A stretch of 64,000 nucleotides of DNA from Owenia fusiformis (Eukaryota; Annelida; Polychaeta; Sabellida; Oweniidae). The position numbers and the translations under genes are program-made. The notes beneath the pieces are model-generated. The model was not told the origin of the DNA. It did not search any database and was given only the letters and a program-made list of their open reading frames with translations. This document shows positions 44,201-56,200 of the stretch, one piece after another (position 1 is the stretch's first letter; each line of letters begins with the position of its first letter). The DNA is taken from positions 20,481,915 through 20,545,914 of the forward strand of contig CAIIXF020000001.1 of assembly GCA_903813345.2 (NCBI GenBank), given 5' to 3'.

Positions 44201-47200
44201 TTTGATCTATCTATTTATTTGATCTATTTATTGATTTATTTGATCATTTATTTGTAAATTGCTTTAATTAGGCGCTATTTAATTTGGCGGATAGGGCTTT
44301 TGAAATTTTGCCTGCTATTTAATTTTGCAGATTGACTCAACAGTAAAATATGGATATTGTAGGGCTAGCTAGTAATTCATGTGGGTTACGCTTGAGTGAC
44401 ACTGCAACAGGGAGGTTTTCCTTCATATATGAGCTAAAATGTAAAAAATGAGGTTACAATTAAAATATTGAAAGAATTCTCAATGAGACTTAAGGTCCCG
44501 GGGACTTTTTCAAAAAATTGGGGGAGACTTAATTTGGTAGTTCTTATCTATCCGCTTAATTAGCCAAATTAAAACGGCCGTCAAATTAAAGCAATTTACA
44601 GTATCCAATAGATAACAGTTTATATTGTTATACTTTATATTCATTAAATCTAATCTTTTGTTGCTTAAATGGCAGGAAGTTCAAATGTTTCTAAAATGTT
44701 CAATCAAAAGCATGAGAAATAAGTCATGTATTGTTTACATTGGAATCCTTGCCAGATTAGATAATTCTGCAACCAAGGAAGGTCATCGACTTATATGGTT
44801 CCTTTCCTCTCAACTCTGCTATCTTTGGTCTTAAAAGAATTCTCTCCAGATAGGCCTTCAACAGAGGGTATGGATCAAGGATTGTCGAATCTACTGCCAG
44901 ACATGTGTCTAGGAAGTCGGCTATTTTGTAATCAGCAAAGGAAATCTTGTCTCCCACTAGAAATCCTGTTCCACCATTATTTTTCTTCAGTTCATTCTAA
45001 GATAGAAAGTTATATTTGGTAAGATTGCCTGTCTGATGCTGTGTGAAAACCAATAGTTTTCAGCTTAGCATGTACATGTAGCATGTATGGTTTAAATTTG
45101 GAGTCAGTTAGAGAAAATAAATATGGGGCCAAAAAGTTGCATTGAGAGTTATCTGGATTAGAAATATGTTCAGCAAATACAGGTGTTTTACTCTTTTAAA
45201 AAACCTTATATAGAGAAATATTTCATTAATTTGTGAATATATCATCTAAAACTCACCTCCAGAGGTCTGAGGTTATCTGGGAGGATGAACCTCACCAGCT
45301 TTTCTCTCTGGGTAGCATGCTATAAAAGCAAATTTAATTAAATTCAATAAATTCATGAAAGATATATGATTCTCAAGTAGTCTCAGAAATTGATGTAACA
45401 GTCCAGTCCTGGTGACTGGCTTTGATGTGAACTTACTTTTGTTTAGACTAAGTCTTTTAGATATATTTTGAACACTTCTAAACAAGCTTTTTATGTCACC
45501 ACCTAAAGGTGGTGACATATTGTTATGGTCTCTGTTTTTTGACGGCGGTTGGTTGTAATACAAGACTTATAAAACATTTATTTAAAATGTTATTTAACAT
45601 GATATTATGGCACCCACACATGCATACACCATTTTGATTCTAAAAGAATCCATGCTGAGGCAAAGAACAGAAGGTATAAGCACAAGGCCAAAACAGTATA
45701 GCACTTGTGATAAAAATAGTTGAAATGAAGTAGATGGACCATAATAATGTATGATCACATATGTTAAATTTGCAAGGTATGAAGGTGTGTGTGTTTTTGA
45801 GTATCTAGATTGATGCACAAACCTTTGGTACCTAATCTAGATGAGTAAGTGCTTATCACTGATTATGACTATACTGTGTGTAATATTAGATTGAACGTCA
45901 TCAATAATGTAAGACAAAATCCTATATTTTAACACAATCAGTAAACAAATACAACCTTAGTGTTTAATGTCTTTAGTAACAGGCACATACGTTATCCTTC
46001 CCTTAACACTGAATATTTCATCCAGATACGGTAACCTTATTTTGATCAAGTAATATCATATTCAGATCATAGATAGATTGAATATGTACTTACATAGTCA
46101 CTATAACCCCTAACATATATCTGCTCCCTCCCTTCGCTCTCATGCTCAATTAGAATATCTATCTGGGTAACATCATCTTCAGTTGTACCATACAGGTCAT
46201 ACTTCCTGGCCAGATAGCGCAAGATGGCATTGGTCTGTGATATCACTGGGCCCTCTGGGGTCTTGAGCACAGGTAACACATTGAATGGCTGGAGTATAAA
46301 AACTTTCAACATTGACCTGTATGATTTCAAATGACCCCACTGCTTTGAATGTTTGCACAGGTTCAATGTGTTAAAGAAACAGGCAATGCTTCTTTAAAAA
46401 ATAGTATCAAATAGTTACGAAATGAAACATTTTTTTACATTTGACAAATTATTGTTAATCCAGCTAATTAATAGGAACATATTGATCACATTGACAACAG
46501 TCCAGGGAAAGTGGGGAAATTTATATAATTCAATAAAAAGAATTCAAAAAAATGATCTACATGGTTCAGACTCAAAATATATGTTGTATGTGGGTATCAT
46601 TATATTTGATCTTTCATTTGATATAAAGTACGTTTTTAAATGATCAATCAAAACATTTTCCTGTGTTTTGATCAATAGGGAAAATAAATGCATATGATTA
46701 TAGCTAACATATCGGGAGGGAAATGGTCTGGCAAGTATTGTCCATTGAGGAATTGACCAGTAGTGTGCATTTTGAAAACCCGAGATTACCTAAGGAATGA
46801 AGTTTTTTTTAGTAGAGGTCTGAAAAGAGAATGTTATACTCAATCTTATAACATTTAGAATTGAACTATAATTCAAAATAAGATCACCAAAATATATTAC
46901 AAAAACTCTTGCACAAAATACTTCTATGGTTTATTACATGGACAACTCTGATCCTGACGAGCATGCTCACTATTTCTTATATCAATGATATCATCCATAC
47001 ACTACAGTGTTTATAATAAGATCAAGGTTCAAGATTAAGCTAAAAAAGTACAATTTGTTTAAACATCTGACCAGGCCATTGAGGCCAACCTGTCTCAAGT
47101 GGATCAAAAACATGATAAACTAGATTGGTGAAATTGAACAAGTTCAATTCAAGACTCCAGATTCCATTTTTTATTTATAAAATGATTTTGACATCTGATA

Positions 47201-50200
47201 TAAATGAGAAAGTGAAATTTAAAGAAAATATTTATGTTCGTCACAACTTTAAAAGCAAAATTTGATCAATAGTTAGGTAATCTCAAAATAAACAAAATTG
47301 ACCTAGATTTTGACCTTGACCCTTAGCAATCAAAATTTTACTGAATTTTTGATGATTCGCTATTGATTACCATTGACTTAACATCAGGCTGCTACATTGG
47401 TGGCACGGCGGTAGGAATTTTTGGGGATTTCAAAAAGCCATAGCTCCTGAACCAGATTTTTGATTTCAATTTTGTTTTCAGATTCGGAATCCTGAGAAAA
47501 TTTCCTATTAAATTCTGATTTTGATCTCTGATATTATAGAAAAATGAGAAAATTATCGGTTCCGTAGACATGACATCAGGGTACCATCATATCATTTTTT
47601 GAAATTTCAAAGTATGTTTACTCCTGAACCGGAAGTCATATCACAATTTTGTTTGAAGTCAAATTTCTCAAAACTGATAATTTTTTTATCATGACATATA
47701 GAAAATGATTTATTAAAAGAAATATCCAAAGATAAATAAGAAAATTGAAAATTTGTGAAATTAGAAAAATTGACCTAGAATTTGGACTTTGACCTAGATA
47801 AAAAATTGACCTAATTTCCCAGAAACTAGGTCACATACCCTAACTGACTATGTAATTAGATTTACCCTAAACCTTCTAGTTATTGAGAAATCGTGCTAAT
47901 AAGAATAAGAGCTAGACTGGGGAAATTGAACAAGTTCAATTTCAGACTCCAGATGACAGATTTTTTTTAGTTGATAGATTAGATAGATAGAGATTAGATT
48001 AGATAGATAGGTAAGGAACATCAATTATCGAATTGATAAATAGATAAATACCGTATTATCGCCTATTGGCGCACAGTGCGCTTGTGAAATTGAGGTGAAA
48101 TACCATGGAATTGGAGAGAAATCAATCAAATAAAGTCCCAATAAGCGCACATATAAGTTATTATTTTGATTGGGCGATAATATGTGAAAATCAGAATTCG
48201 AAGCCTGGTTTGAAATCAATATTATCTTACTTACTGTTTTTTCACGCCAAATCATGTCTTGTGTCGTTTATTTACCATAATATCACGTTTTTAAAGGACC
48301 AACTATTGGTAAAATAAAGAAATATTGCGACATTTATCAGGTAAAGTTTTGACTTTTATTTTATCGTCATAATAACTACCACGCATCAAAGTTTGCGCAG
48401 ACTGGAAGTTGGATTTTCCTACCCGGAAATGAAATTTTGTGAGTTAGAAAATCGTCATTCTGTAAGTTTTCCTACTCTTTTGCTCTGATCACAAATGTTT
48501 GTCATGTTTCCAAAGTCGCATGTGCGCTTATAGGGGAGTGTGCGCCAATAGGCGATAATACGGTAGATCAATTTTCAATATTTTTTAGCTCACATGGTGA
48601 GCTTTTGCAATCGCTCACTTGTCCGTCTGTCTGTCCGTCCGTCCGTCCGTCTGTCCGTCCGTCAACAATAGTGGCACGTTTTAAAACCTCTGTCGATAGG
48701 ATTCCTGTTTTAAGTTATTTCTGTTCAACATCAATACAGAAAACTCCCCTATGACTCCTGGTTCAAAAGCTCGCCTATTTTCAAAATGGCCGCCATTTTT
48801 GTCTCGCGAAATTCACTTTTGACTGGCATGTTTTAAAACCTCTGTCGATAGGATTCCTGTTTTAAGTTATTTCTGTTCAACATCAATACAGAAAACTCCC
48901 CTATGACTCCTGGTTCAAAATCTCGCTTATTTTCAAAATGGCCACCATTTTTGTCTCGCGAAATTCACTTTTGACCCATTTCCTAGCTTTACAAATAATT
49001 TCAGGTGTCCTACATTGTAAAAATCTGTGTCAATGTAAAGAGTAGATATATGAAATAATTTTGTTACAAAAAATCAGCGAAAAATTATATCTATTTTTTT
49101 ATTTTCAGCCATTTTAGTTAACATTGATTTGTCCATCTGACTTGTGAAATCCACTTTTCCGTCAACAACAGTGGCACGTTTTAAAACCTCTGTCGATAGG
49201 ATTCCTGTTTTAAGTTATTTCTGTTCAACATCAATACAGAAAACTCCCCTATGACTCCTGGCTCAAAAGCTCGCCTATTTTCAAAATGGCCACCATTTTT
49301 GTCTCGCGAAATTCACTTTTGACCTATTTCCTAGCTTTACAAATAATTACAAGTGTCCTACATTGTAAGAATCCATGTCTATGTAAAGAGTAGATGTATG
49401 AAATAATTTTGTTACGAAAAATCAGCAAAAAATTATATCCATTTTTTTTATTTTCAGCCACTTTAGTTAACATTGATTTGTCCATCTGTCTCGCAAAATC
49501 CACTTTTGGACCATTTGCCTTAAACCCTCTGTCGATAGGATTCCTGTTTTAAGTTAATTTTGTTCAACATCAATACAAAAAACTCTCCTATGACTCTTGG
49601 TTCAAAAGCTCGCCTATTTTCAAAATGGTCACCATTCTTGTCTCGCGAAATTCACTTTTGGCCCATTTCCTAGCTTTACAAATAATTTCAGCTGTCCTGC
49701 ATTGTAAAAAGCCATTTCACTGTAAAGAGTAGTTGTATGAAATAATTTTGTTACAAAAAGTCGGCAAAATATTATATCAGGTTTTTTTATTTTCAGCCAT
49801 TTTAGTTAAAATTGATTCGTCCATCTGTCTCTCAGTCAGTCCAAAAAAGTGGCAAGTTTTAAACCTCTGTCAACACTTTTTAAATCCTCTGTAGATAGGA
49901 TTCCCGATTTAAAATAATTTTGTTCAACATCAATAAAGAAAAAAAAACCTGTGACTCCTGCTTCAAAATCTCGCCTAATTTCAAAATGGCCACCATTTTT
50001 GTCTCGGGAAATTCACTTTTGGCCCATTTCCTAGCTTTACAAATAAGTTCAGGTGTCCTGCATTGTAAAAAGCCATGTCTTTGTGTGAACGACCGAACGA
50101 CTAGATTTGTGGTGTACGTCAATTTATTCACTTTACAGAGCCAGAGGGGCTAGAAACAAATCATAACAAGCAATTACAATATAATAATAACATTGCATGA

Positions 50201-53200
50201 AATGGCATTGGCAAGGCTTATCAATATTACAGTACGAAATGGCATTGGCAAGGCTTATCAATATTACAGTACGAAATGGCATTGGCAAGTTTATTTGAAA
50301 CACAATCTAATTTGACTATTTTACATTTGACAACATGAATGCTAACTTAATTGAATGTTTGGCATGTTAACTTACAGAACTGGCTCTTGCTTTGAGCTTG
50401 AGGGAAATGTGGGAACCAATGGTGGTGAATCTGTGGCCTAACACACTGCCTGAATAAAAATTACAATACATTTCTAAGTTGACAAAAATACCATAAATGA
50501 TTGGTAAAATATCAGAAATATGTGTTGTATTTAATCAAGTAATATCTAATAAAGCATATAAAAGTAAAATAAAGAGTGGATGGCTTACCAATATGAATGA
50601 TTGTGGATGATTTTGTAGATTTTCTGGAGAGGTAAAAATATATATGTGGCTATTGTAGTGACTGTAAGCAAGAGGAAGTTGCACATTTATGTGCCAGCTA
50701 TTTATGTGAATTGAAACATGAAATCTATATAGTGCCATCTATAAATGCAACTATAAACTTTAAAGTGCAGTTGGTCACATCCACGCGGACAACGTTGACA
50801 GACCATCACAGTTAAATATTACTTTGTTTTTATGACCAAAAGTGTACATGGTTATACAATTCTAAAGTTAAATGTTAATGAATTCTGAGAATTATGCCTT
50901 TAAAACATATGCCATTAAAAGTAATGCTTTTTACATAAATGAATGCCAAAATAATGCCTTAATATGCCATTTTACATTTTAATACAAAATGTGTTGCCAT
51001 TTACTGGCTTTTTAGCCCAAAATGTACACCCCAAAATACAAAAATACCTTAACTATGTGCAACTATGTACATACCGGCGCGCAAAACACTATTGCTTCAG
51101 AATATATTTGTGGTTTTAGGCCACTTATGAAATTGAAATACATTAAGAGCAAGTTGTGTTATCGTAATATGTAATTCATACACTTTTTATGTGCATTTTA
51201 ATTGGTTTATAATATCATACACTTTATATGTGCATTTTTAAGATCATTAATTCAAAAATGGGCTTACATGTATAAGTGATCCATATTTGTAATTAGTTAT
51301 ATTAGGCAACACAATAATAGTAATATTAATGTAAAAACTCCTACATTACCGACCAATTAAGATAAGTAATTATACTGTCTACCGACCAATTAAGGCAAGT
51401 AATTTTACTAACATAACCGACCAATTAAGGCAAGTAATTTTACTGATATATCTTCTCATACAATTAATACTATGTATATGTTAACCTATCAGGCTTTTGT
51501 CTTATTCTTGTTGACCTTCGCAGAGCGGATGGGTCCTCCTCCTCCCTCTGATTTTTTGAAAAAAGTAAAATTTCAAAACTGCCATCAGAACTAGAGTCAT
51601 CACTGTCACTTTCAGAAGTTGTAGATTCATTTCCACTAGATACTTCATGGTCAACGTCATCAGAATCCGAAGTATCGTCATTAGATGTAGCATACAACTT
51701 CAAGTTCTTTAAATTCACAACCTGAGTATCCAGTCTGAGTATCTCCTCATCTTGCTGTTTCTTTTCCCTTTGCAGCCTCATGTACGCCTCTTTGTATTTG
51801 TCCTCACTTGTTGGTGTAGCCATCCTTATGTGCGTATTGTACTCAATTTGTACCAATAAAGTATGATAGTAGTATACATACAACTAACCTATTTTTGTAA
51901 CACCAGGTATAAGTTTAAAGATGTGTAAAATAATTTGAAACACCCTAGAGTTAAAGTATAACTATATATTAACAGAGTTAAAAATCTGCAACACCTGGTA
52001 TAAGTTTATAATTGTATGAAATAAATAGGGACACCCTGTAGCAATAAGGATTGTAAGTGTATCTCTAATATAAACAGAGTTGGAAATGTGTAACACCAGG
52101 TAAGCTGTATGAAATAAATTGGAACACCCTGTAGCAATAAATATTGTAAGTGTATCTCTAATATAATCAGAGTTGGAAATGTGTAGCACCAGGTGAGCTG
52201 TATGAAATAAATTGGAACACCCTGTAGCAATAAATATTGTAAGTGTATCTCTAATATAAACAGAGTTGGAAATTTTAGGACACCCTGTATTTGTTGAGTA
52301 AAATCAAATTTGAGTAATCTTCTACAAGGTTTTTTTATGTTTGGGCAACCTGAGCCTAACTATGAAACCTAACCTAGCCTAAGTGAAAAAATTTTGATCA
52401 CCTTGTGTTACCTTGAAGCTAATATTTAAAAACTACCCTGTACTTGAGATGATTTGATTTTTACACTAATACCGGCATGACACAGTTGCACATGTAAGGT
52501 TTACAATAACACTGGGGTACTTCATACACAAATACCTGCTTAAAATATACCTGGTCAGCAGTACATATATGCAAGACGATATAATACCTGTATGTACTTT
52601 AATATGAATTCAATAAATGGGGATAAACTGAAGTTCAATTATCAATGCACACTGAATCAGCAAGAATTAATACAGCTGTGTAGTACAGTGTCAATGTTTC
52701 TCAACCTGCAATCAGCTGATTTAGAACTTGGATAACTATCAGTTCAGTTGATCATAATTGTCGAATATCAAGAGTCAATAATGTACATGTGAATTTTCAC
52801 CTTTTCAACCTAATTGTTAAATTGCTGAATATCAGAGTTCATGTGAATATCAATGTTCATGTACATTTTCACCTTTTCAACTTTAAAAATTGAATATCAG
52901 AGTTCATGTGAATATCAATGTTCATGTACATTTTCACCTTTTCAACTTTAAAAATTGAATATCAGAGTTCATGTAAATATCAATGTTCAACCTAATTGTT
53001 GAATTGCTGAATATCAGATCAGAGTTCATGTGAATATCAATGCTCAACCTAATTGTTGAATTGCTGAATATCAGAGTTCATGTGGATTTTCATGGATCGG
53101 GACCACTGTGACTTGTATTGTCAATCTGTAGGTTTTGGCTGTTCTAGTGTTCACATTTGAGGGTAACTCTGATATTGAATATCATGATAATCAATTATAC

Positions 53201-56200
53201 ATTACATATCTGTTGTTGACTTCGGGATGCTGCATATACAGTACATCTGTTATCATCTGTAACGTGATTGTCGATCTTAGTTGTCCAATCTTGGTTGTCG
53301 AATATCGGTTCAATCTCGGATATTGAATCTCGGTTGTGGAATCTCGAACCTGGAATCTCGGTTATCGAATCTCGAACCTGGAATCTCGGTTATCGAATCT
53401 CGAACCTGGAATCTCGGTTATCGAATCCCTGACATGGAATCTCGGTTGTGGAATCTCGGACCTGGAATCTCGGTTATCAAATCTCGGACATGGAGTCTCG
53501 GTTGTCTATCCCAGATATAGAATCTCGGTTGTTGGATTACAGTTCTTCTCTGGCTCTGCACTTTGTTGTTGTTGTTGTTAGCCCGCAGTACCATATGTGA
53601 ACGACCGAACGACTAGATTTGTGGTGTACGTCAATTTATTCACTTTACAGAGCCAGAGGGGCTAGAAACAAATCATAACAAGCAATTACAATATAATAAT
53701 AACATTGCATGAAATGGCATTGGCAAGGCTTATCAATATTACAGTACGAAATGGCATTGGCAAGGCTTATCAATATTACAGTACGAAATGGCATTGGCAA
53801 GTTTATTTGAAACACAATCTAATTTGACTATTTTACATTTGACAACATGAATGCTAACTTAATTGAATGTTTGGCATGTTAACTTACAGAACTGGCTCTT
53901 GCTTTGAGCTTGAGGGAAATGTGGGAACCAATGGTGGTGAATCTGTGGCCTAACACACTGCCTGAATAAAAATTACAATACATTTCTAAGTTGACAAAAA
54001 TACCATAAATGATTGGTAAAATATCAGAAATATGTGTTGTATTTAATCAAGTAATATCTAATAAAGCATATAAAAGTAAAATAAAGAGTGGATGGCTTAC
54101 CAATATGAATGATTGTGGATGATTTTGTAGATTTTCTGGAGAGGTAAAAATATATATGTGGCTATTGTAGTGACTGTAAGCAAGAGGAAGTTGCACATTT
54201 ATGTGCCAGCTATTTATGTGAATTGAAACATGAAATCTATATAGTGCCATCTATAAATGCAACTATAAACTTTAAAGTGCAGTTGGTCACATTTGTAAAG
54301 AGTAGTTGTATGAAATAATTTTGTCACAAAAAATCTGCAAAAAATTATACCCGTCTTTTTTATTTTCACTTTTGAGCAACACCATGTGAGCCCAGTACCC
54401 ACGGTACTAATTTTTTCAGTACTCTTGACTTTCTAGAAGGATACCATCAGATCGATCTTTCTCGGATTTTCAAAACGTCACAACTTCCGCACCAGAAGTC
54501 ATATTGCAATTTGGTTTGCAGATTCTGATTCTTGAGAAAATTCTACCCTTATTTCATATCTCACACATTAGATTTGGAGAATTTTTTATTTTGACCTACT
54601 TTTCGGACACCATATCTCAGAAACGGGTCAAAATACTTTCTGAGGGCAAAGGCTATCACTATAAACTTAATTTAAGCTATCAATATACCAAATTTCGAAG
54701 AATGTTTTGAAAGTATAGTGTCAGAATTGCAAAAATAAGAAAAAACATTTGAAATAGATTTTGACCTAGGCATTTTGGTGACCTAATTTTGAATCTAGGT
54801 GGCTTTTGGGGTCCCCTTGTTTGAAGGGTTTCATTATATTAATCTATTAAATTATCTATATCTCTGTTTTTACAATTCATAAAAATCTTTTTTTCCCATT
54901 GAATTAACATGGGGCACCAAATTTAGCGATTTTTGAGCTTTCAAAACGCAATTACTTCTGAACCGGAGGTGAAATCAAAATTTGGTTTGCAGATTTGGAT
55001 TCCTGGGAAAATTCTAGCGTTAATTCATAACTCATAGGTTAAATTTATAGAACTTTTTATTTTGACCTACTTTTGGACACCATATCTCAAAAGTGGATCG
55101 AAATACTTTCTGACGGCAAAAGGCTAACACTATTAGCACACTATTTGCTACCTGTATACAAATTTTTTAAGCAAATCATTGAAATGTAGTGTCAGAATTG
55201 CAAAAATAAGAATAAACTATGAATTTGACCTAGATTTTGATCTAGGGATTTTGGCTTTCATTATTTTAAGCTGTACTTAGTCTATATCTCGTATTTTACA
55301 CTTCAAAAAATCTTTTTTTCCCATTGACATAACATGGGGCACCAAATTTAGCGATTTTTAAGCTTTCAAAATGTCATAATTTCCGAACTGGAAGTCGGAT
55401 CGAAATTTGGTTTGCAGATTCGGATTCCTGAGGAAGTTCTATACTTAATTCATAACTCAACGTTAAATTTGGAGAATTTTTTATTTTGACCTACTTTTCG
55501 GACACCATATCTCAAAAGTGGGGCAAAATACTTTCTGACGGCAAAAGGCTAACCCTATTAACACATTCTTGGCTACATGTATACAAAATTTTGAAGAATA
55601 TAATTAAAGTGTAGTGTCAGAATCACAAAAATAAGGAAAAACTTTGAATTTGACCTAGATTTTGACCTAAGCGCTAGGCTGGATTTAGACCTAGACTTGA
55701 CTTGGACCTAGACCAACACTGGACTTGGACCTGGACTGGACCTTGACTTGGACCTGAAAATGGACTGGACCGGCACTTTTTCAAATTTTTCACTTTTCTT
55801 GACTTTCTATAAGGGTACCATCAGATCGATTTTTCTGGAACTTTCAAAACGTCATAACTCTTGAACCGGAAGTCGGATTTCAATTCGGTTTTCAGATTCG
55901 GAATCCTGAGAAAATTTCCTATAAGGCTGATACCCTGGACATTAAATTCGGAGAACTTTTTTTGGACCTCATTTTCGGACACTGATATCTCAAAATTGGT
56001 TCAAGATATCAAAAATCTAAATCGCATTGCGTTTTTCTACTTTTTTATGAGGAACACAATGAAAAAAACCCGGATCAAAAATATTGAAGGACGACCAAGA
56101 TAATGGGAAAAAGTGACAAAGTACGGGATTTGACCTAGTTCTTGACCTTTGACCTAGATAAAAATTTGACCCCATTTCCCACCAACTAGATACTGTAGTT

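Larger units (their letters stand above)
50084..54291 (-). mobile_element. LTR retrotransposon derivative, complete, with 4-bp target duplication
   Basis: Two direct repeats of 696 bp (50084-50779 and 53596-54291) start TGTGAACG and end GGTCACA. I saw no difference between them in reading. The flanks show tttg at 50080-50083 and 54292-54295. Removing one tttg and the element restores the host repeat 'agccatgtctttgtaaagag', matching a neighbouring unit. The 2.8-kb interior has no protease, reverse transcriptase or integrase; it holds one short frame (minus strand) and three different tandem arrays. Orientation is taken as minus from that frame and a TGGTA word beside the right LTR that could be a weak tRNA primer site. 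Non-autonomous and young. Confidence 0.88.

Noticed and set aside
48588-48662. tRNA or snoRNA gene near the agctcacatggtgagc stem
   Set aside because: No cloverleaf, A/B box or C/D box pattern; the stem is a dispersed repeat terminus.
53281-53581. Open frames with repeated ESRxWNLG words
   Set aside because: Produced by a 28-bp tandem repeat inside the LTR element.
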